Of a stretch of DNA of 64,000 nucleotides, positions 17,901-26,741 are shown one piece after another. The stretch spans positions 1,116,001 to 1,180,000 of the forward strand of contig NZ_JAPQES010000001.1 in the NCBI RefSeq assembly GCF_026735165.1. The letters are read 5' to 3'. This stretch comes from Clostridium ganghwense (GTDB lineage Bacteria; Bacillota; Clostridia; Clostridiales; Clostridiaceae). Below the pieces are notes generated by a model, which was given only the letters and a program-made list of their open reading frames with translations, ran no database searches and was not told the DNA's origin. Made by a program: the position numbers and the translations under genes. Each line of letters opens with the position of its first letter. The first letter of the stretch is position 1.

Positions 17901-18496
17901 TCTTTATCCAAATTTCCAATATCTAAAGCTAAATTTTCTGTTATTTTTCTTATAGAATAATCAACTTCTTTTAAATCTTCTGTATCATTTCCAAGCATAC
18001 TTATGCATAAGTGTTTTATTTCTTGCGGTATCTTTTCTGACAATACTTTAAGAGCTTTATCTGTCTGGCTAGTTACCAAAACTCTCTTACCATGTGCTAA
18101 AAGGTGACAAATCAAATTAGCTATTGTATGACTTTTTCCTGTACCTGGAGGTCCTTGAACCACAATACCAAAGTTCTGTGCTAATTTTTTAGCAATCTCA
18201 CTTTGTTCTTCATTATAGGGAAGAGGAAATAGCAAATGTTCATAGGTTTCTCTCCATTCTTCTAAACTCTCACTACTTTGCTGTATTTCTTTATCTTCTA
18301 CTAAAGCCTTAATAGTTTCGGGAATAAAACCTCCTTCATTTATTTTTTGCTGCATATTATTTAGTTCTATATCCCATTTTTTATTGTAATTTTTTTTCTC
18401 ATCCTCACATGAATCTTTAGTATCCTCTTCATACTTTAAGTTTTTTACACTTTGAAGATAAGAAACTACATTTTTGAGCTTGTCCTTCGCGTCCAT
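14984..18496 (-). CDS. Large SF1 helicase with C-terminal PD-(D/E)XK/Vsr-like nuclease domain
   Basis: 1170 residues. Walker A GPPGTGKS is at 115-122 and motif Ia VLVTSQTDKAL follows. A predominantly helical insertion of over 600 residues separates these from the DEAD-like box (VVIIDESSQCD, near 783), motif III (VIVGDDNQISPE), LKEHFRCVPE, and the late SF1 motifs AYSFQGDERDIIFLS and FNVAASRARNQMW. The last 100 residues contain YKIDFVIEGL and KFAIECNGD, the D...E-x-N/D pattern of Vsr/MTES_1575-type endonucleases. It resembles AAA_11/AAA_12 helicase-nucleases found in phage-defence islands, but with only about 110 residues before Walker A. It is co-transcribed with a DUF488 gene. A nucleic-acid surveillance or defence role is inferred. 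Confidence 0.8.
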   Translation of the reverse strand: MDAKDKLKNVVSYLQSVKNLKYEEDTKDSCEDEKKNYNKKWDIELNNMQQKINEGGFIPETIKALVEDKEIQQSSESLEEWRETYEHLLFPLPYNEEQSEIAKKLAQNFGIVVQGPPGTGKSHTIANLICHLLAHGKRVLVTSQTDKALKVLSEKIPQEIKHLCISMLGNDTEDLKEVDYSIRKITENLALDIGNLDKDRESLQEELIKCRDNQKELYNKLEKVEKIENGNIQYCGKYYKLLNIAKWVKKNENQYSWIEDEIKSVQKCPITDAKFSRLIYLLSNTNKEDIIQFSSIENLLYNIPSCLEITSKMERFLELKNNYGYYKNIIKDWCVSYNVDYDYNRIINLLESTENFLCEIENTWLENILESSCQSETIRIVFQQMLLRCNFYVKKICSIIKEINGHYVEIPENMDIVTLAQSYNIVYKQYEQKGKINKLFRILHPECQSILEKCRVDNKSIENKEQARIAKKYIEQRYVEQSLRKLWNSSMREYEGEEIEEVNLTVLASLEEKMNKIDTLINWDKVVKNKIVVSMRNIAFLSEIDWCNKETYKHLKNGILSIKYLNEYESIKTYITNSEKIISNIKGFEEIAQAIHSNDIRTVRKAYEKLDKFKEIAPKFKEINILLQKINEDCPKLVQRIINDEDKLNMLVKYKNFSIAWRWRQLDNILNKAHEFKFDEIEENIEKEKERESKLIKQIVVKKAWYNQVNKIGESEKRSLYAWLDAVKRIGQGTGKHSGMYKKLAQREMSKCKDIIPIWIMPLNKVIENFTLSNDLFDVVIIDESSQCDIFGISALFRGKKAVIVGDDNQISPEAVGFNMDKIQELIDKHLQNIPHSEWFDMKTSLYNTALRIFPNRIMLKEHFRCVPEIIDFSNNLCYSNEIIPLRQFNSSEKLGFPIKNIKVEGERDKLKPINVKEAEALTNKITECCKEPRYDGMTMGVISLLGDSQSELIENLLRKKIGEREMNEREIICGNAYSFQGDERDIIFLSMVIANNVKFTALTKETDIKRFNVAASRARNQMWIFHSVDLENLNSRCVRSKLLSYCININKNNNKNIDLKNIFESEFQKDVYRMIKKREYEVKPQVVVGNYKIDFVIEGLHNKFAIECNGDKANKIDNWEEEYKKQMCLERVGWKFFKINGSEFYRNPEETMNKLWRKIKNAEINRGIA

Positions 18497-18591
18497 ACTA
18501 ACACCCCCAACGCATATAAATCATCTCAGCTTGCTTTACATTTTTTACCTTTTATTGTATTATATTATACCATATTATTCCAAATAATTGC

Positions 18592-18623
18592 ATAAAAAAA
18601 ATGCATGTCTTTTCGACATACAT
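18592..18623 (-). terminator. Terminator after the LacI-family gene
   Basis: 9-bp stem (atgcatgtc 18601-18609 with gacatacat 18615-18623, one wobble) followed on the minus strand by a run of T at 18592-18600. It is 8 bp past the 18631 stop. Confidence 0.75.
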
Positions 18624-18630
18624 TTTAATT

Positions 18631-19635
18631 CTACTTACATGAATCTCTTTCAATAAGCTCATATGGAAGAATAAATAATTCTTTATCCAAAGGCTCTTTA
18701 TTTATTTTCTTTATAAGCATCCTAGTTGCTACAGAACCCATATCATATAAAGGTTGTGATATAGTAGTAAGTTTAGGATAGAAAATAGCCGCTCCATAAG
18801 TATCATTGAATCCCATAACATCAACGTCCTTTGGAACACTAATATTATTATCTCTTAAAGCATTTATTGCACCCATAGCAATTTCATCGTTTGCACAGAA
18901 TACAGCATCTATTTCTTTTGTTTTTTGTAAAATTTCATTCATTGCATTATATCCATCATCTGCCTTAAGTGAATACTTACAGAAATAAGTTAACTCTTCA
19001 TTATGCTCAAATTTATTTTCTTCAAGTGCAGCTCTATATCCTTTATATCTAATAGCACTAGCATTTACAGCATCTTTTTCTGTTCCTATATATGCAATTC
19101 GTTTGTTTCCTTTTTGGATTAAATAATTTACTGCATCTATAGCCGCTTGCTTATTATCAATAATTACACTTGGAAAATCGCTCTCTTTTCCATTAGTTTC
19201 AATTAAAACTAGTGGCATATTAGAGTTCTTTATAGTTTTCACTACATCTTTCTCTAAAGAATTACTTATGTAGATAACTCCATCTACCATCTTTTCACCA
19301 AGCACTCTTAGATATTCCATTTCTTTTTGAGGGTCTAAATCCGTATTGCAAAGGATTATATTATAATCATATATATTTGCAACATCTTCAGCACCTCTAA
19401 CTACCTCTGGATAAATTTGATTTGATATATCAGGTATTATTATACCTATTGTTTTTGTCTTTTGAGTCTTTAAACTTCTAGCAACTATATTAGGTCTGTA
19501 GTCCAATTTTTCAATTGCTTCTAAAACTTTTTTCTTAGTATCCTCATTTACCACATCTACATTGTTTAAAACTCTTGATACTGTGGCAATAGATACGTTT
19601 GCTTCTCTAGCGACATCTTTTATTGAAGTTGCCAT
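18631..19635 (-). CDS. LacI-family transcriptional regulator, CcpA-like
   Basis: 334 residues. The N-terminal helix-turn-helix is TSIKDVAREANVSIATVSRV with the hinge helix LDYRPNIVARSLKTQKT. The periplasmic-binding-like effector domain includes IGIIIPDISNQIYPEVVRGA, GVIYISNSL, CANDEIAMGAINAL and DVMGFNDT. The hinge and the IIPDISN..Y..VVRG..D segment are closer to CcpA than to sugar-specific LacI members, so a carbon-catabolite role with HPr-Ser-P is plausible. No sugar operon lies beside it, consistent with a global regulator. It is monocistronic with its own terminator. CcpA identity is a reasoned guess. Confidence 0.85.
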   Translation of the reverse strand: MATSIKDVAREANVSIATVSRVLNNVDVVNEDTKKKVLEAIEKLDYRPNIVARSLKTQKTKTIGIIIPDISNQIYPEVVRGAEDVANIYDYNIILCNTDLDPQKEMEYLRVLGEKMVDGVIYISNSLEKDVVKTIKNSNMPLVLIETNGKESDFPSVIIDNKQAAIDAVNYLIQKGNKRIAYIGTEKDAVNASAIRYKGYRAALEENKFEHNEELTYFCKYSLKADDGYNAMNEILQKTKEIDAVFCANDEIAMGAINALRDNNISVPKDVDVMGFNDTYGAAIFYPKLTTISQPLYDMGSVATRMLIKKINKEPLDKELFILPYELIERDSCK

Positions 19636-19758
19636 GTTACCAACTCCTACTTTCTATATTTTTTAATCTATTATACAATATAAAGTATTTAAAATACAAG
19701 CACGTATTTATGACAATGTAAATATTTACATATTGCTTCTGAATTTTAGATAAAAAAT

Positions 19759-19790
19759 TGACAAGTTGCTTTTATATTTACAACTTGTCA
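19759..19790 (-). terminator. Terminator after the antiporter gene
   Basis: 10-bp stem tgacaagttg (19759-19768) / caacttgtca (19781-19790), followed on the minus strand by aattttttat. It lies 28 bp past the 19818 stop. Confidence 0.75.
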
Positions 19791-19817
19791 TAATGTTTAT
19801 TATAATAATATTTTTAA

Positions 19818-21020
19818 TTACGCTACCTCTACATTAACTGTACTATCATTAGTAGAATATACAAATTTTAAAAGTACAGGCGTTACAACCGTTGTAACTA
19901 TAACAACAATTATAATTGGAGCAAATAACTTAGGTGGCATAAGTCCTACTGGAACACCAACATTAGCAACAATAAGTGCTACTTCACCTCTTGAAATCAT
20001 TCCAGTACCAATTTGAATCGATTCTGATTTTGAATACCCACACATCCTTGCGCCTAAACCACAACCTAAAAGTTTTGTAAGGATAGCTACAACTAACAAT
20101 ACAATAGTAAATACAACCAGACCACTATTCATTCCATCTACTGTTGTTTTTATACCAATGCTTGCAAAGAATACTGGTGATAGAAGCATAAATGATAATG
20201 GATGTATTTTCTCCTCAACATATTTCATAGCAGGTGTACATGCTACTACCACTCCTGCAAAATAGGCTCCTGTTATATCAGCTACTCCAAAATAATTTTC
20301 CGCTATATATGACATCATTAAACAAAATACTAGAGAAAAAATACCAGTAGTTTTATTTACTCCGTACTTATCTGTTAAAATCATTAAGATTTTATAAAAC
20401 ACATATCCTAATATTGCTGCTGCTAAGAAGAAACCTACTATTTTTAAAAGAACTGTACTAATCTTTACTGACGAATCAGACATTCCCGTTATAACAGCTA
20501 AAATTATAATTCCTAATATATCATCTAGAATTGCTGCACCTAAAATAGCAGTTCCAGATGGAGTTTTAAATTTACCCATTTCCTGAAGAGTTTGTACTGT
20601 AATACTTACAGAAGTAGCTGTTAGTATTACTCCTATAAATATATTTTGTAACAATTGTTGTTTATTCATACCTAAAAGACTTCCATTAGTATAAATTCCC
20701 GCTACTACAAATCCACCTATTAAAGGTACAAGTACACCAAGTACAGCAATAACCAAAGAAGCTTTTCCACATTTTTTTAATTCTTTTAAATCTGTTTCTG
20801 TTCCAGCAGTAAACATCAATAAAATAACTCCAAGCTTGGCTACTTGTTCAATAAATTCAGTATCATGTTCAATCCCAAGTACAACTGGCCCTATAATAAT
20901 TCCTGCTAATAACGCTCCTACTACCTCAGGCATTCCAAATTTTTTAGATATAAGCCCTAATATTTTTGTACTCAATAAAATTATTGCTAAGTCCATGAGA
21001 AACTTAATTTCCATATGCAT
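19818..21020 (-). CDS. CPA2-family cation/proton antiporter (NapA/KefB-like)
   Basis: 400 residues from ATG 21020; a GTG twelve bases earlier is part of the AAAGGTGAT ribosome site. About 12-13 membrane helices. Family motifs are PEVVGALLAGIIIGP, AKLGVILLMFTAGTETDL, SVSITVQTLQEMGKF followed by LGAAILDDILGIIIL (the paired acidic transport residues) and GMISRGEVALIVANVG. It has no C-terminal RCK/TrkA domain, unlike KefB/KefC. It probably exchanges Na+ or K+ for protons to hold internal pH and ion balance. A long folded leader precedes it (21108-21214), suggesting RNA-level control. Ion specificity cannot be read from sequence. Confidence 0.88.
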   Translation of the reverse strand: MHMEIKFLMDLAIILLSTKILGLISKKFGMPEVVGALLAGIIIGPVVLGIEHDTEFIEQVAKLGVILLMFTAGTETDLKELKKCGKASLVIAVLGVLVPLIGGFVVAGIYTNGSLLGMNKQQLLQNIFIGVILTATSVSITVQTLQEMGKFKTPSGTAILGAAILDDILGIIILAVITGMSDSSVKISTVLLKIVGFFLAAAILGYVFYKILMILTDKYGVNKTTGIFSLVFCLMMSYIAENYFGVADITGAYFAGVVVACTPAMKYVEEKIHPLSFMLLSPVFFASIGIKTTVDGMNSGLVVFTIVLLVVAILTKLLGCGLGARMCGYSKSESIQIGTGMISRGEVALIVANVGVPVGLMPPKLFAPIIIVVIVTTVVTPVLLKFVYSTNDSTVNVEVA

Positions 21021-21107
21021 AATTAATATCACCTTTCATTCTTTATTATCCCTATCCATACAAATTGCAAAAATAAACCTTAATAATCACATAAATCCCT
21101 ATAATGC

Positions 21108-21214
21108 TTCAAGTAATACTTGAATATCTTTGTTACAGCAAAATCACTCCTTGTCCCAATTGTTCCTATTTTTCTGTAAACGTTTCCTTGTTCTAGTTAA
21201 CATACCAAAGATAT
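21108..21214 (-). ncRNA. Structured leader RNA candidate upstream of the antiporter
   Basis: On the minus strand atatctttg (21206-21214) pairs with caaagatat (21124-21132). Stacked inside it, ttacag (21174-21179) pairs with ctgtaa (21133-21138). The enclosed loops carry two copies of acaagga and the purine-rich stretches aggaac and gggacaaggagtga. A separate hairpin tcaagtattacttga (21108-21122) follows. No terminator is seen, so control might act on translation or stability. I do not recognise a known riboswitch class. Confidence 0.45.
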
Positions 21215-21673
21215 TTTTTTGTAAAAAGACTACAACTAAATATCTTATATAAAATCTTGTAAATTTAAGTATTTATGTCAACAAGCTAAACTTTTATGTA
21301 TACGTCATATTGAATTATACGTAATACTATTGTCTTGTATACATTTCCTTTTAATATAGTATTTTATACGACGTTATTTTACTATATTTCGTGAATAATT
21401 TCAATATATTTTGCATATTTTTCATTTATTTTGTTCATTTTTCATTATTTTTTTAAAATTACATATAGTTACATGCATTTAATATATTCTATTTTTTTCT
21501 CATATTTCTTATTTTTTGATCTCTCAAACTATTTATTAAACTATATATTAATATTCAAATCATATAAAAATGAATAACTCTATCAGTAATTATTCAATTA
21601 TTATTCAAGAATGAAACTTTTAAACAAATGCATACTATATTTATAAAAAATTTTATAATGGTGGAGTGATACT
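21215..21673. other. AT-rich divergent intergenic region
   Basis: About 460 bp of extremely AT-rich sequence between the antiporter leader and the DUF421 gene. It must contain promoters in both directions, but none is close enough to consensus to call. No ORF with a ribosome site, no repeat and no further stable hairpin were seen. Confidence 0.5.
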
Positions 21674-22366
21674 ATGAACGAAGCACTTATAGTTTTGGTT
21701 AGAGGAATAATAGGTTTTTTTACTTTACTTATATTTGCTAGAATTCTTGGCAAGCAACAAATCAGTCAGCTTACTTTTTTTGACTATATAATTGGAATAA
21801 CCATAGGATCTATGGCTTCTTCTCTTACTACTGATTTAACTAGTACAGCATGGTCACATTGGATAGGTCTTCTTGTCTGGACATGTGCTTCTTTTATTCT
21901 ACAGATAATTACTTTAAAATCAAAAGCTGCTGGAGAGTATCTTGATGGTACGCCAACTGTTGTAGTAATGAACGGAAAAATATTAGAAGACTCTATGAAA
22001 AAATCTAGATATGGTTTAAGTGAACTTTTAGAACAGTTAAGAAATAAAGATATTTTTGATTTAAATCAAGTGGCCTTCGCAATTTTAGAAAAAGATGGTC
22101 AATTATCAGTATTAAAAAAACCTGAATTTCAACCTACAACTCTAAAAGATTTAAGTTTGAAACCAGATACCAACATTATAGGTACAGAATTGATTTATGA
22201 TGGAATGGTAATAGAACAAAATCTAAAAAATATTAATAAAAACCACAATTGGCTAATTTCTCAATTAAAAAAGCAAGGAATCAATAACTATTCTGAAGTT
22301 TTTGTAGCTACCTTTAATGCTCCTGATAAATTATATGTAGATTTATATAAGGATTATATGCAATAA
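21674..22366 (+). CDS. DUF421 (YetF-like) membrane protein
   Basis: 230 residues. Three N-terminal membrane helices (about 5-80) include GFFTLLIFARILGKQQISQLTFFDYI and the IGITIGSMASSLTTD stretch, both split here for brevity, which are hallmarks of DUF421. A soluble C-terminal domain follows with DGTPTVVVMNGKIL, SRYGLSELLEQLR and VAFAILEKDGQLSVLKKPE. Family members occur in spore-formers and influence spore membrane properties and germination; the mechanism is not settled. GGAGTGAT precedes the ATG. It is followed after 36 bp by a DUF4363 gene, a pairing I read as an operon. Confidence 0.88.
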   Translation: MNEALIVLVRGIIGFFTLLIFARILGKQQISQLTFFDYIIGITIGSMASSLTTDLTSTAWSHWIGLLVWTCASFILQIITLKSKAAGEYLDGTPTVVVMNGKILEDSMKKSRYGLSELLEQLRNKDIFDLNQVAFAILEKDGQLSVLKKPEFQPTTLKDLSLKPDTNIIGTELIYDGMVIEQNLKNINKNHNWLISQLKKQGINNYSEVFVATFNAPDKLYVDLYKDYMQ

Positions 22367-22402
22367 AATTACTATCAAGTTATTAACTAAAGGAGTGATC
22401 CT

Positions 22403-22768
22403 ATGAAAAAAATTTTACAATACATTCTTCCCATAACAGCTATAATAGTATTTATACTTGTTATGTTAAGTGGAAACTTTCTTAAAAAACCTCATAATCC
22501 ATCTGAAGATGTGATAGGTTATGTTACAGTATTGTTAGATGATGTGAATACAAATAATTGGACTAATGCTGAAGATAATGTTACTAAATTAGAATCTGCT
22601 TGGGAAAAAATTTCTCGTAGAATACAATTTAGTGTAGAACTTATTGATATATTTGACATAAACAACAACATCGCAAGACTTAAAGGAGCCGTTTTTGCAA
22701 AAGATAAAGCTAATTCTCTTATGGAATTATATCAAATTCAAGAAAATTGGAATTTATTAACTCGATAA
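22403..22768 (+). CDS. DUF4363 family protein
   Basis: 121 residues with an N-terminal membrane segment (ILQYILPITAIIVFILVML) and a helical outer domain (LDDVNTNNWTNAEDNVTKLESAWEKISRR, split when counted as helix pairs) of the DUF4363 type. AAAGGAGTGAT precedes the ATG. It is the second gene of the DUF421 operon and probably a partner in the same membrane. Function is unknown; its one-helix anchor and alpha-helical ectodomain fit an extracytoplasmic accessory subunit. Confidence 0.75.
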   Translation: MKKILQYILPITAIIVFILVMLSGNFLKKPHNPSEDVIGYVTVLLDDVNTNNWTNAEDNVTKLESAWEKISRRIQFSVELIDIFDINNNIARLKGAVFAKDKANSLMELYQIQENWNLLTR

Positions 22769-22773
22769 TATAT

Positions 22774-22820
22774 AAAAAACACCTTTTTAAGATATATATA
22801 ATCTTAAAAGGGTGTTTTTT
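22774..22820. terminator. Bidirectional terminator between the DUF4363 gene and ileS
   Basis: 20-nt arms (22774-22793 and 22801-22820) with one wobble and A-run/T-run flanks. It separates the two convergent genes. Confidence 0.8.
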
Positions 22821-22832
22821 GTTTACTGGTTT

Positions 22833-25800
22833 TTAGTTTTCTTTTTCAACAGCTATCTTAAGTTGTTCACCATTGATTTTAAAGTCATTGTATTCTTTAT
22901 CTAAATCGTAAGCTACTTCAAGAGATAAAGTTTCTTTCTTTATGTGATTTTCAAATTTTCTAATTACTTCTTCAAGCATATCATTTCCTGAAACGTAAAG
23001 TTTTATTTTATCAGCAACTTCGAAACCACTATCTTTTCTTAAGTTTTGAACCTTACTTAAGATTTCACGTACATATCCTTCTTCTTTAAGATCTTGTGTG
23101 ATATTAGTATCTAAAATTACTCCAACTTCACCTTCACCTGCAAATGCGAAACCTTCAAGACCTTGCATTGTTACAAGTAAGTTTTCAGAAGTAAGTTCTA
23201 TTTGATCTTCACAACCTTGAACATCTATAAATACAGAACCACCATTATTTATTGTTTGTGCAAGTTCCATTTGATTCTTTTCACTTATAGCTTTTCTTAT
23301 TGCTGGTATAAATCTTCCATAAGCTCTTCCTAGTACAGGTAAGTTTGGTTTAATTTCAAAATTAACATATTTTGAAAGGTCTGCACCAAATTCAACCTTT
23401 TTAATGTTAAGTTCCTCTTTTATTATGTGTCCATAATATTCTGGAAGTGATTTTGTACTAATAAGCATTTCTGAAAGTGGCTGTCTGTTCTTTATATTTG
23501 CTCCATTTCTAGCACTACGTCCAAGTTTAACTATTTTGGATGCTAAATCCATTTTTTCTTCTAGGTCACTATCTATAGCACTAGCATCATATACAGGCCA
23601 TTCACATAGGTGAAGACTTTCTTTAGCATCTTTATCTAAATTAACAACTAAGTTTTGATATATCTCTTCTGTCATAAATGGTACAAATGGAGCTGCAATT
23701 TTAACAACAGTTGTAAGAACTCTATAAAGTGTTGTATATGCTCCAATCTTGTCATCTGTAAGTTCTGTAGTCCAGAATCTTGATCTATTACGTCTTACAT
23801 ACCAGTTTGAAAGTCCATCAACAAACTCTTGTAATTCAAGAGCAGCTTGAGTTATTCTGTAATTATCTAAATGCTCTTCTACATCTTTTATTAGTGTATT
23901 AAGCTTAGACATTACCCATTTATCCATTACATTTTCTGATACAAAATCCTTGTATTCAAGTGGATTAAATTGATCTATTTCTGCATATAAAACGTAGAAT
24001 GAATATACATTCCATAATGTGCTTAAGAATTTTCTTTGAGTTTCTTTTACATCATCCTCAGAAAATCTTGTTGGAAGCCATGGTGCACTAGCAGTATAGA
24101 AATGCCATCTTGTAGCATCTGCTCCTTCATTCTCAAGTACATCAAATGGATCTACTACATTTCCTTTTGATTTTGACATTTTAAGTCCATGTTTATCAAG
24201 AACGTGACCTAAAACTATACAGTTTTCATAAGAACTTTTACCAAATAACGATGTAGATATTGCAAGTAATGTATAGAACCATCCTCTTGTTTGATCTACT
24301 GCTTCTGATATAAATTGTGCTGGGAAAGTCTTATCAAAAACTTCTTTATTTTCAAATGGATAGTGATGTTGAGCAAACGGCATTGAACCTGAATCAAACC
24401 AACAGTCTATAACTTCTCCAGTTCTAGTCATTTCTTTTTGGCAGTGTGGACAAGTTAACTTAACTGCATCTATATATGGTTTATGAAGTTCTATTCCATC
24501 TGGAACATTTATTCCTTTTTCTTTAAGCTCTTGAACACTTCCTATACATTCTCTGTGTCCACATTCACATTCCCATATTGGTAATGGTGTTCCCCAATAT
24601 CTGTCTCTTGAGATACCCCAGTCAATAACATTTTCAACGAAATTACCAAATCTTCCTGTTCTTATATTATCTGGATACCAATTTATGCTATTATTGTTTG
24701 CAACAAGATCATCTCTAAGTGATGTCATTCTTACAAACCAGCTGTCCTTTGGATAGTAAAGAAGTGGTGTATTACATCTCCAGCAGTGTGGATATGAGTG
24801 AGTAAACTTCTCTGATTTATAAAGTATTCCGTTTTCTTTCATATATTCAAGTATCTTAGGATCTGCTTTTTTTACAAACATTCCCTTCCACGGTTCAACT
24901 GAATCTATAAATTTACCTTCTAAGTCAACTAAGTTAATAAGAGGCAAGTTATATTTCTTTCCTGTTTGAGCATCATCTTCACCATAAGCAGGTGCTGTAT
25001 GTACAATTCCTGTACCATCTGTAAGGGTTACATAATCTCCATGTACTACATAGAAAGCTTTTTGTTCTGGAGTTTCAAATTTAAATAGTTGTTCGTATTC
25101 AGTTCCAAGAAGTTCTTCTCCTTTAAACTCTCTTACTATTTCATATTCTCCTTCTAATACCTTATCAGCAAGATCCTTTGCAAGTATTAAGTGTTCTTCA
25201 TTATTTAATACTTCTACATAGTCATAAGCTTTATTAATTGTTAAGGCTACGTTACTTGGTAATGTCCAAGGAGTTGTTGTCCAAGCAAGTATATACTTGT
25301 TATCTTCACCTTTTACTCTGAACTTAACAAATGCAGTAGCTTCTTTTACATCTTTATATCCTTGTGCAACTTCGTGAGAAGATAGTGCTGTTCCACATCT
25401 TGGGCAATAAGGTGTTATTCTATGTCCTTTATATAACAGTTCTTTTTCCCACATTTGCTTTAATGCCCACCAAACTGATTCTATGTAATTATTCTCATAA
25501 GTTATATATGGATTATCCATATCAACCCAGAAGCCTAATTGTTCTGACATTTTTCTCCAAAGACTAGTATATTTAAATACACTTTCTTTACATTCTTTTA
25601 CAAATTTTTCTACCCCATATTCTTCAATTTGAGGTTTACCTGAAATTCCAAGTTTCTTTTCTATTTCAAGCTCTACAGGAAGTCCATGAGTATCCCAACC
25701 TGCTTTTCTTAAAACTTTGTACCCTTTCATAACCTTATATCTTGGGATTAAGTCCTTCATAACTCTTGTAAGTACATGTCCTACATGAGGTTTACCATTA

Positions 25801-25949
25801 GCTGTTGGAGGACCATCATAAAAAGTAAAATATTCACCATCATCATTTAAATTAAAGCTTTTTTCGATAACATCCTTATCATTCCAAAGCTTAGCGATAC
25901 TTTTTTCCATATCCACAAAATTTGTAGACGCTTCTACTTTATTATACAT
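22833..25949 (-). CDS. ileS: Isoleucyl-tRNA synthetase
   Basis: 1038 residues from ATG 25949, with GGAAGGAGAT upstream; the 11-residue longer TTG reading was rejected. HIGH-type motif [13 protein letters not shown] is near residue 48 and KMSKSKGN near 600. The CP1 editing domain contains [16 protein letters not shown] and [14 protein letters not shown]. Several CxxC pairs ([27 protein letters not shown]) suggest bound zinc. Length and motif spelling fit the eukaryote-like IleS2 type, which is associated with low mupirocin sensitivity; that consequence is inferred. The gene is controlled by a T-box leader at 26072-26372 with an AUC specifier. Confidence 0.97.
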   Translation of the reverse strand: MYNKVEASTNFVDMEKSIAKLWNDKDVIEKSFNLNDDGEYFTFYDGPPTANGKPHVGHVLTRVMKDLIPRYKVMKGYKVLRKAGWDTHGLPVELEIEKKLGISGKPQIEEYGVEKFVKECKESVFKYTSLWRKMSEQLGFWVDMDNPYITYENNYIESVWWALKQMWEKELLYKGHRITPYCPRCGTALSSHEVAQGYKDVKEATAFVKFRVKGEDNKYILAWTTTPWTLPSNVALTINKAYDYVEVLNNEEHLILAKDLADKVLEGEYEIVREFKGEELLGTEYEQLFKFETPEQKAFYVVHGDYVTLTDGTGIVHTAPAYGEDDAQTGKKYNLPLINLVDLEGKFIDSVEPWKGMFVKKADPKILEYMKENGILYKSEKFTHSYPHCWRCNTPLLYYPKDSWFVRMTSLRDDLVANNNSINWYPDNIRTGRFGNFVENVIDWGISRDRYWGTPLPIWECECGHRECIGSVQELKEKGINVPDGIELHKPYIDAVKLTCPHCQKEMTRTGEVIDCWFDSGSMPFAQHHYPFENKEVFDKTFPAQFISEAVDQTRGWFYTLLAISTSLFGKSSYENCIVLGHVLDKHGLKMSKSKGNVVDPFDVLENEGADATRWHFYTASAPWLPTRFSEDDVKETQRKFLSTLWNVYSFYVLYAEIDQFNPLEYKDFVSENVMDKWVMSKLNTLIKDVEEHLDNYRITQAALELQEFVDGLSNWYVRRNRSRFWTTELTDDKIGAYTTLYRVLTTVVKIAAPFVPFMTEEIYQNLVVNLDKDAKESLHLCEWPVYDASAIDSDLEEKMDLASKIVKLGRSARNGANIKNRQPLSEMLISTKSLPEYYGHIIKEELNIKKVEFGADLSKYVNFEIKPNLPVLGRAYGRFIPAIRKAISEKNQMELAQTINNGGSVFIDVQGCEDQIELTSENLLVTMQGLEGFAFAGEGEVGVILDTNITQDLKEEGYVREILSKVQNLRKDSGFEVADKIKLYVSGNDMLEEVIRKFENHIKKETLSLEVAYDLDKEYNDFKINGEQLKIAVEKEN

Positions 25950-26071
25950 ATTCTTATCTCCTTCCGTATATTTTATTGACAATTGAAAAAGTCATTAATT
26001 ATCTCTTTATATTTATAGTTTTTACTTATTTCATCTATTTAAACCATAAAATTGATAAATTGTATATTTAA

Positions 26072-26372
26072 ATAAAAAAAGCTCCGCCCATAAGGACGCA
26101 GCTGCATAAACCACCTATGTGAAACTTTCAAGTACTATCATACTCTATTTCTTAACGCGAAATAACGGATAAACTTACTTAGACAAAAGTCTTTTCAGTT
26201 CTCAGCTCCCAGGTGATTTTCCTTAAACCTTAGCTATGGGTTTTCACCATTCCCCACTCTCTTTAAGCATACAGTCAAAGTACTTTTCCTGTTCGTAGCT
26301 TTTACTACTTAATTATTATTAAGTTCTATCTATAAAAATATCTATCACTGACATTTATCAATTTCTTCAATT
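26072..26372 (-). ncRNA. T-box leader of ileS, isoleucine specifier
   Basis: Minus-strand leader with the Stem I signature (AAAGAGAGTGGGGAATGG then TGAAAACCCA) and a specifier region in which ATC (26215-26217), an Ile codon, precedes ACCTGGGAGCTGAGAAC. The T-box sequence is AGGTGGTTTATGCAGC near 26104-26117. The terminator stem pairs ggacgcagc (26094-26102) with gctccgccc (26081-26089), followed by a T-run at 26072-26080. Uncharged tRNA-Ile would stabilise the antiterminator and let ileS be transcribed. The T-box core departs from AGGGTGG by one base. Confidence 0.9.
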
Positions 26373-26378
26373 GTACTT

Positions 26379-26407
26379 ATTATATTACAACATTATTTTA
26401 TTGTCAA
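26379..26407 (-). promoter_or_regulatory. Consensus sigma-A promoter of the ileS T-box
   Basis: Minus-strand TTGACA (26402-26407), a 17-bp spacer and TATAAT (26379-26384): a perfect match to the consensus. Start of transcription is expected near 26372. Confidence 0.85.
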
Positions 26408-26491
26408 TTTATGTTTATGATATTTATTTTAAGCTTAAACGTGCAAAATTACGCACAAAATATAAAACCTTGTAATTGTATGTCATATAGC

Positions 26492-26523
26492 AAAAAAGAC
26501 TGGCTTATACCAATCTTTTTTTT
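26492..26523 (-). terminator. Terminator-like hairpin in the mazF-like 3' region
   Basis: Arms aaaaaagactgg (26492-26503) and ccaatctttttt (26510-26521) with one mismatch; A/T runs on both sides allow either direction. It probably ends the transcript of the MazF-like gene. Confidence 0.6.
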
Positions 26524-26550
26524 GCTTATAATTGTCTAATATGTTATATA

Positions 26551-26630
26551 ATCTCCTAGCCTCTGCTAGGTATGGTATACAATTCAATAAAAAATACTAT
26601 GAAATATAGTCTCCTAATCTTAATTAGGTA
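26551..26630. repeat. Two similar small hairpins in tandem
   Basis: cctagc-ctct-gctagg (26555-26570) and cctaat-ctta-attagg (26613-26628) share the frame tctccta...taggtatg, about 58 bp apart. Flanks are alike (atatrrtctcc before, tatg after). They sit between the MazF-like stop and its terminator. Function unknown. Confidence 0.45.
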
Positions 26631-26741
26631 TGTATTAATCTTTAACGATTAAATTTTAACACTTATATGTCATTTAATCAATACGTTTTTACTGATTTTT
26701 TAATTATTACAATAATATTATATTCAATTTCTATGAATAAA

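Noticed and set aside
21033..21250. Known c-di-AMP (ydaO) riboswitch upstream of the antiporter
   Set aside because: The conserved core motifs of that class could not be found; only generic helices are visible.
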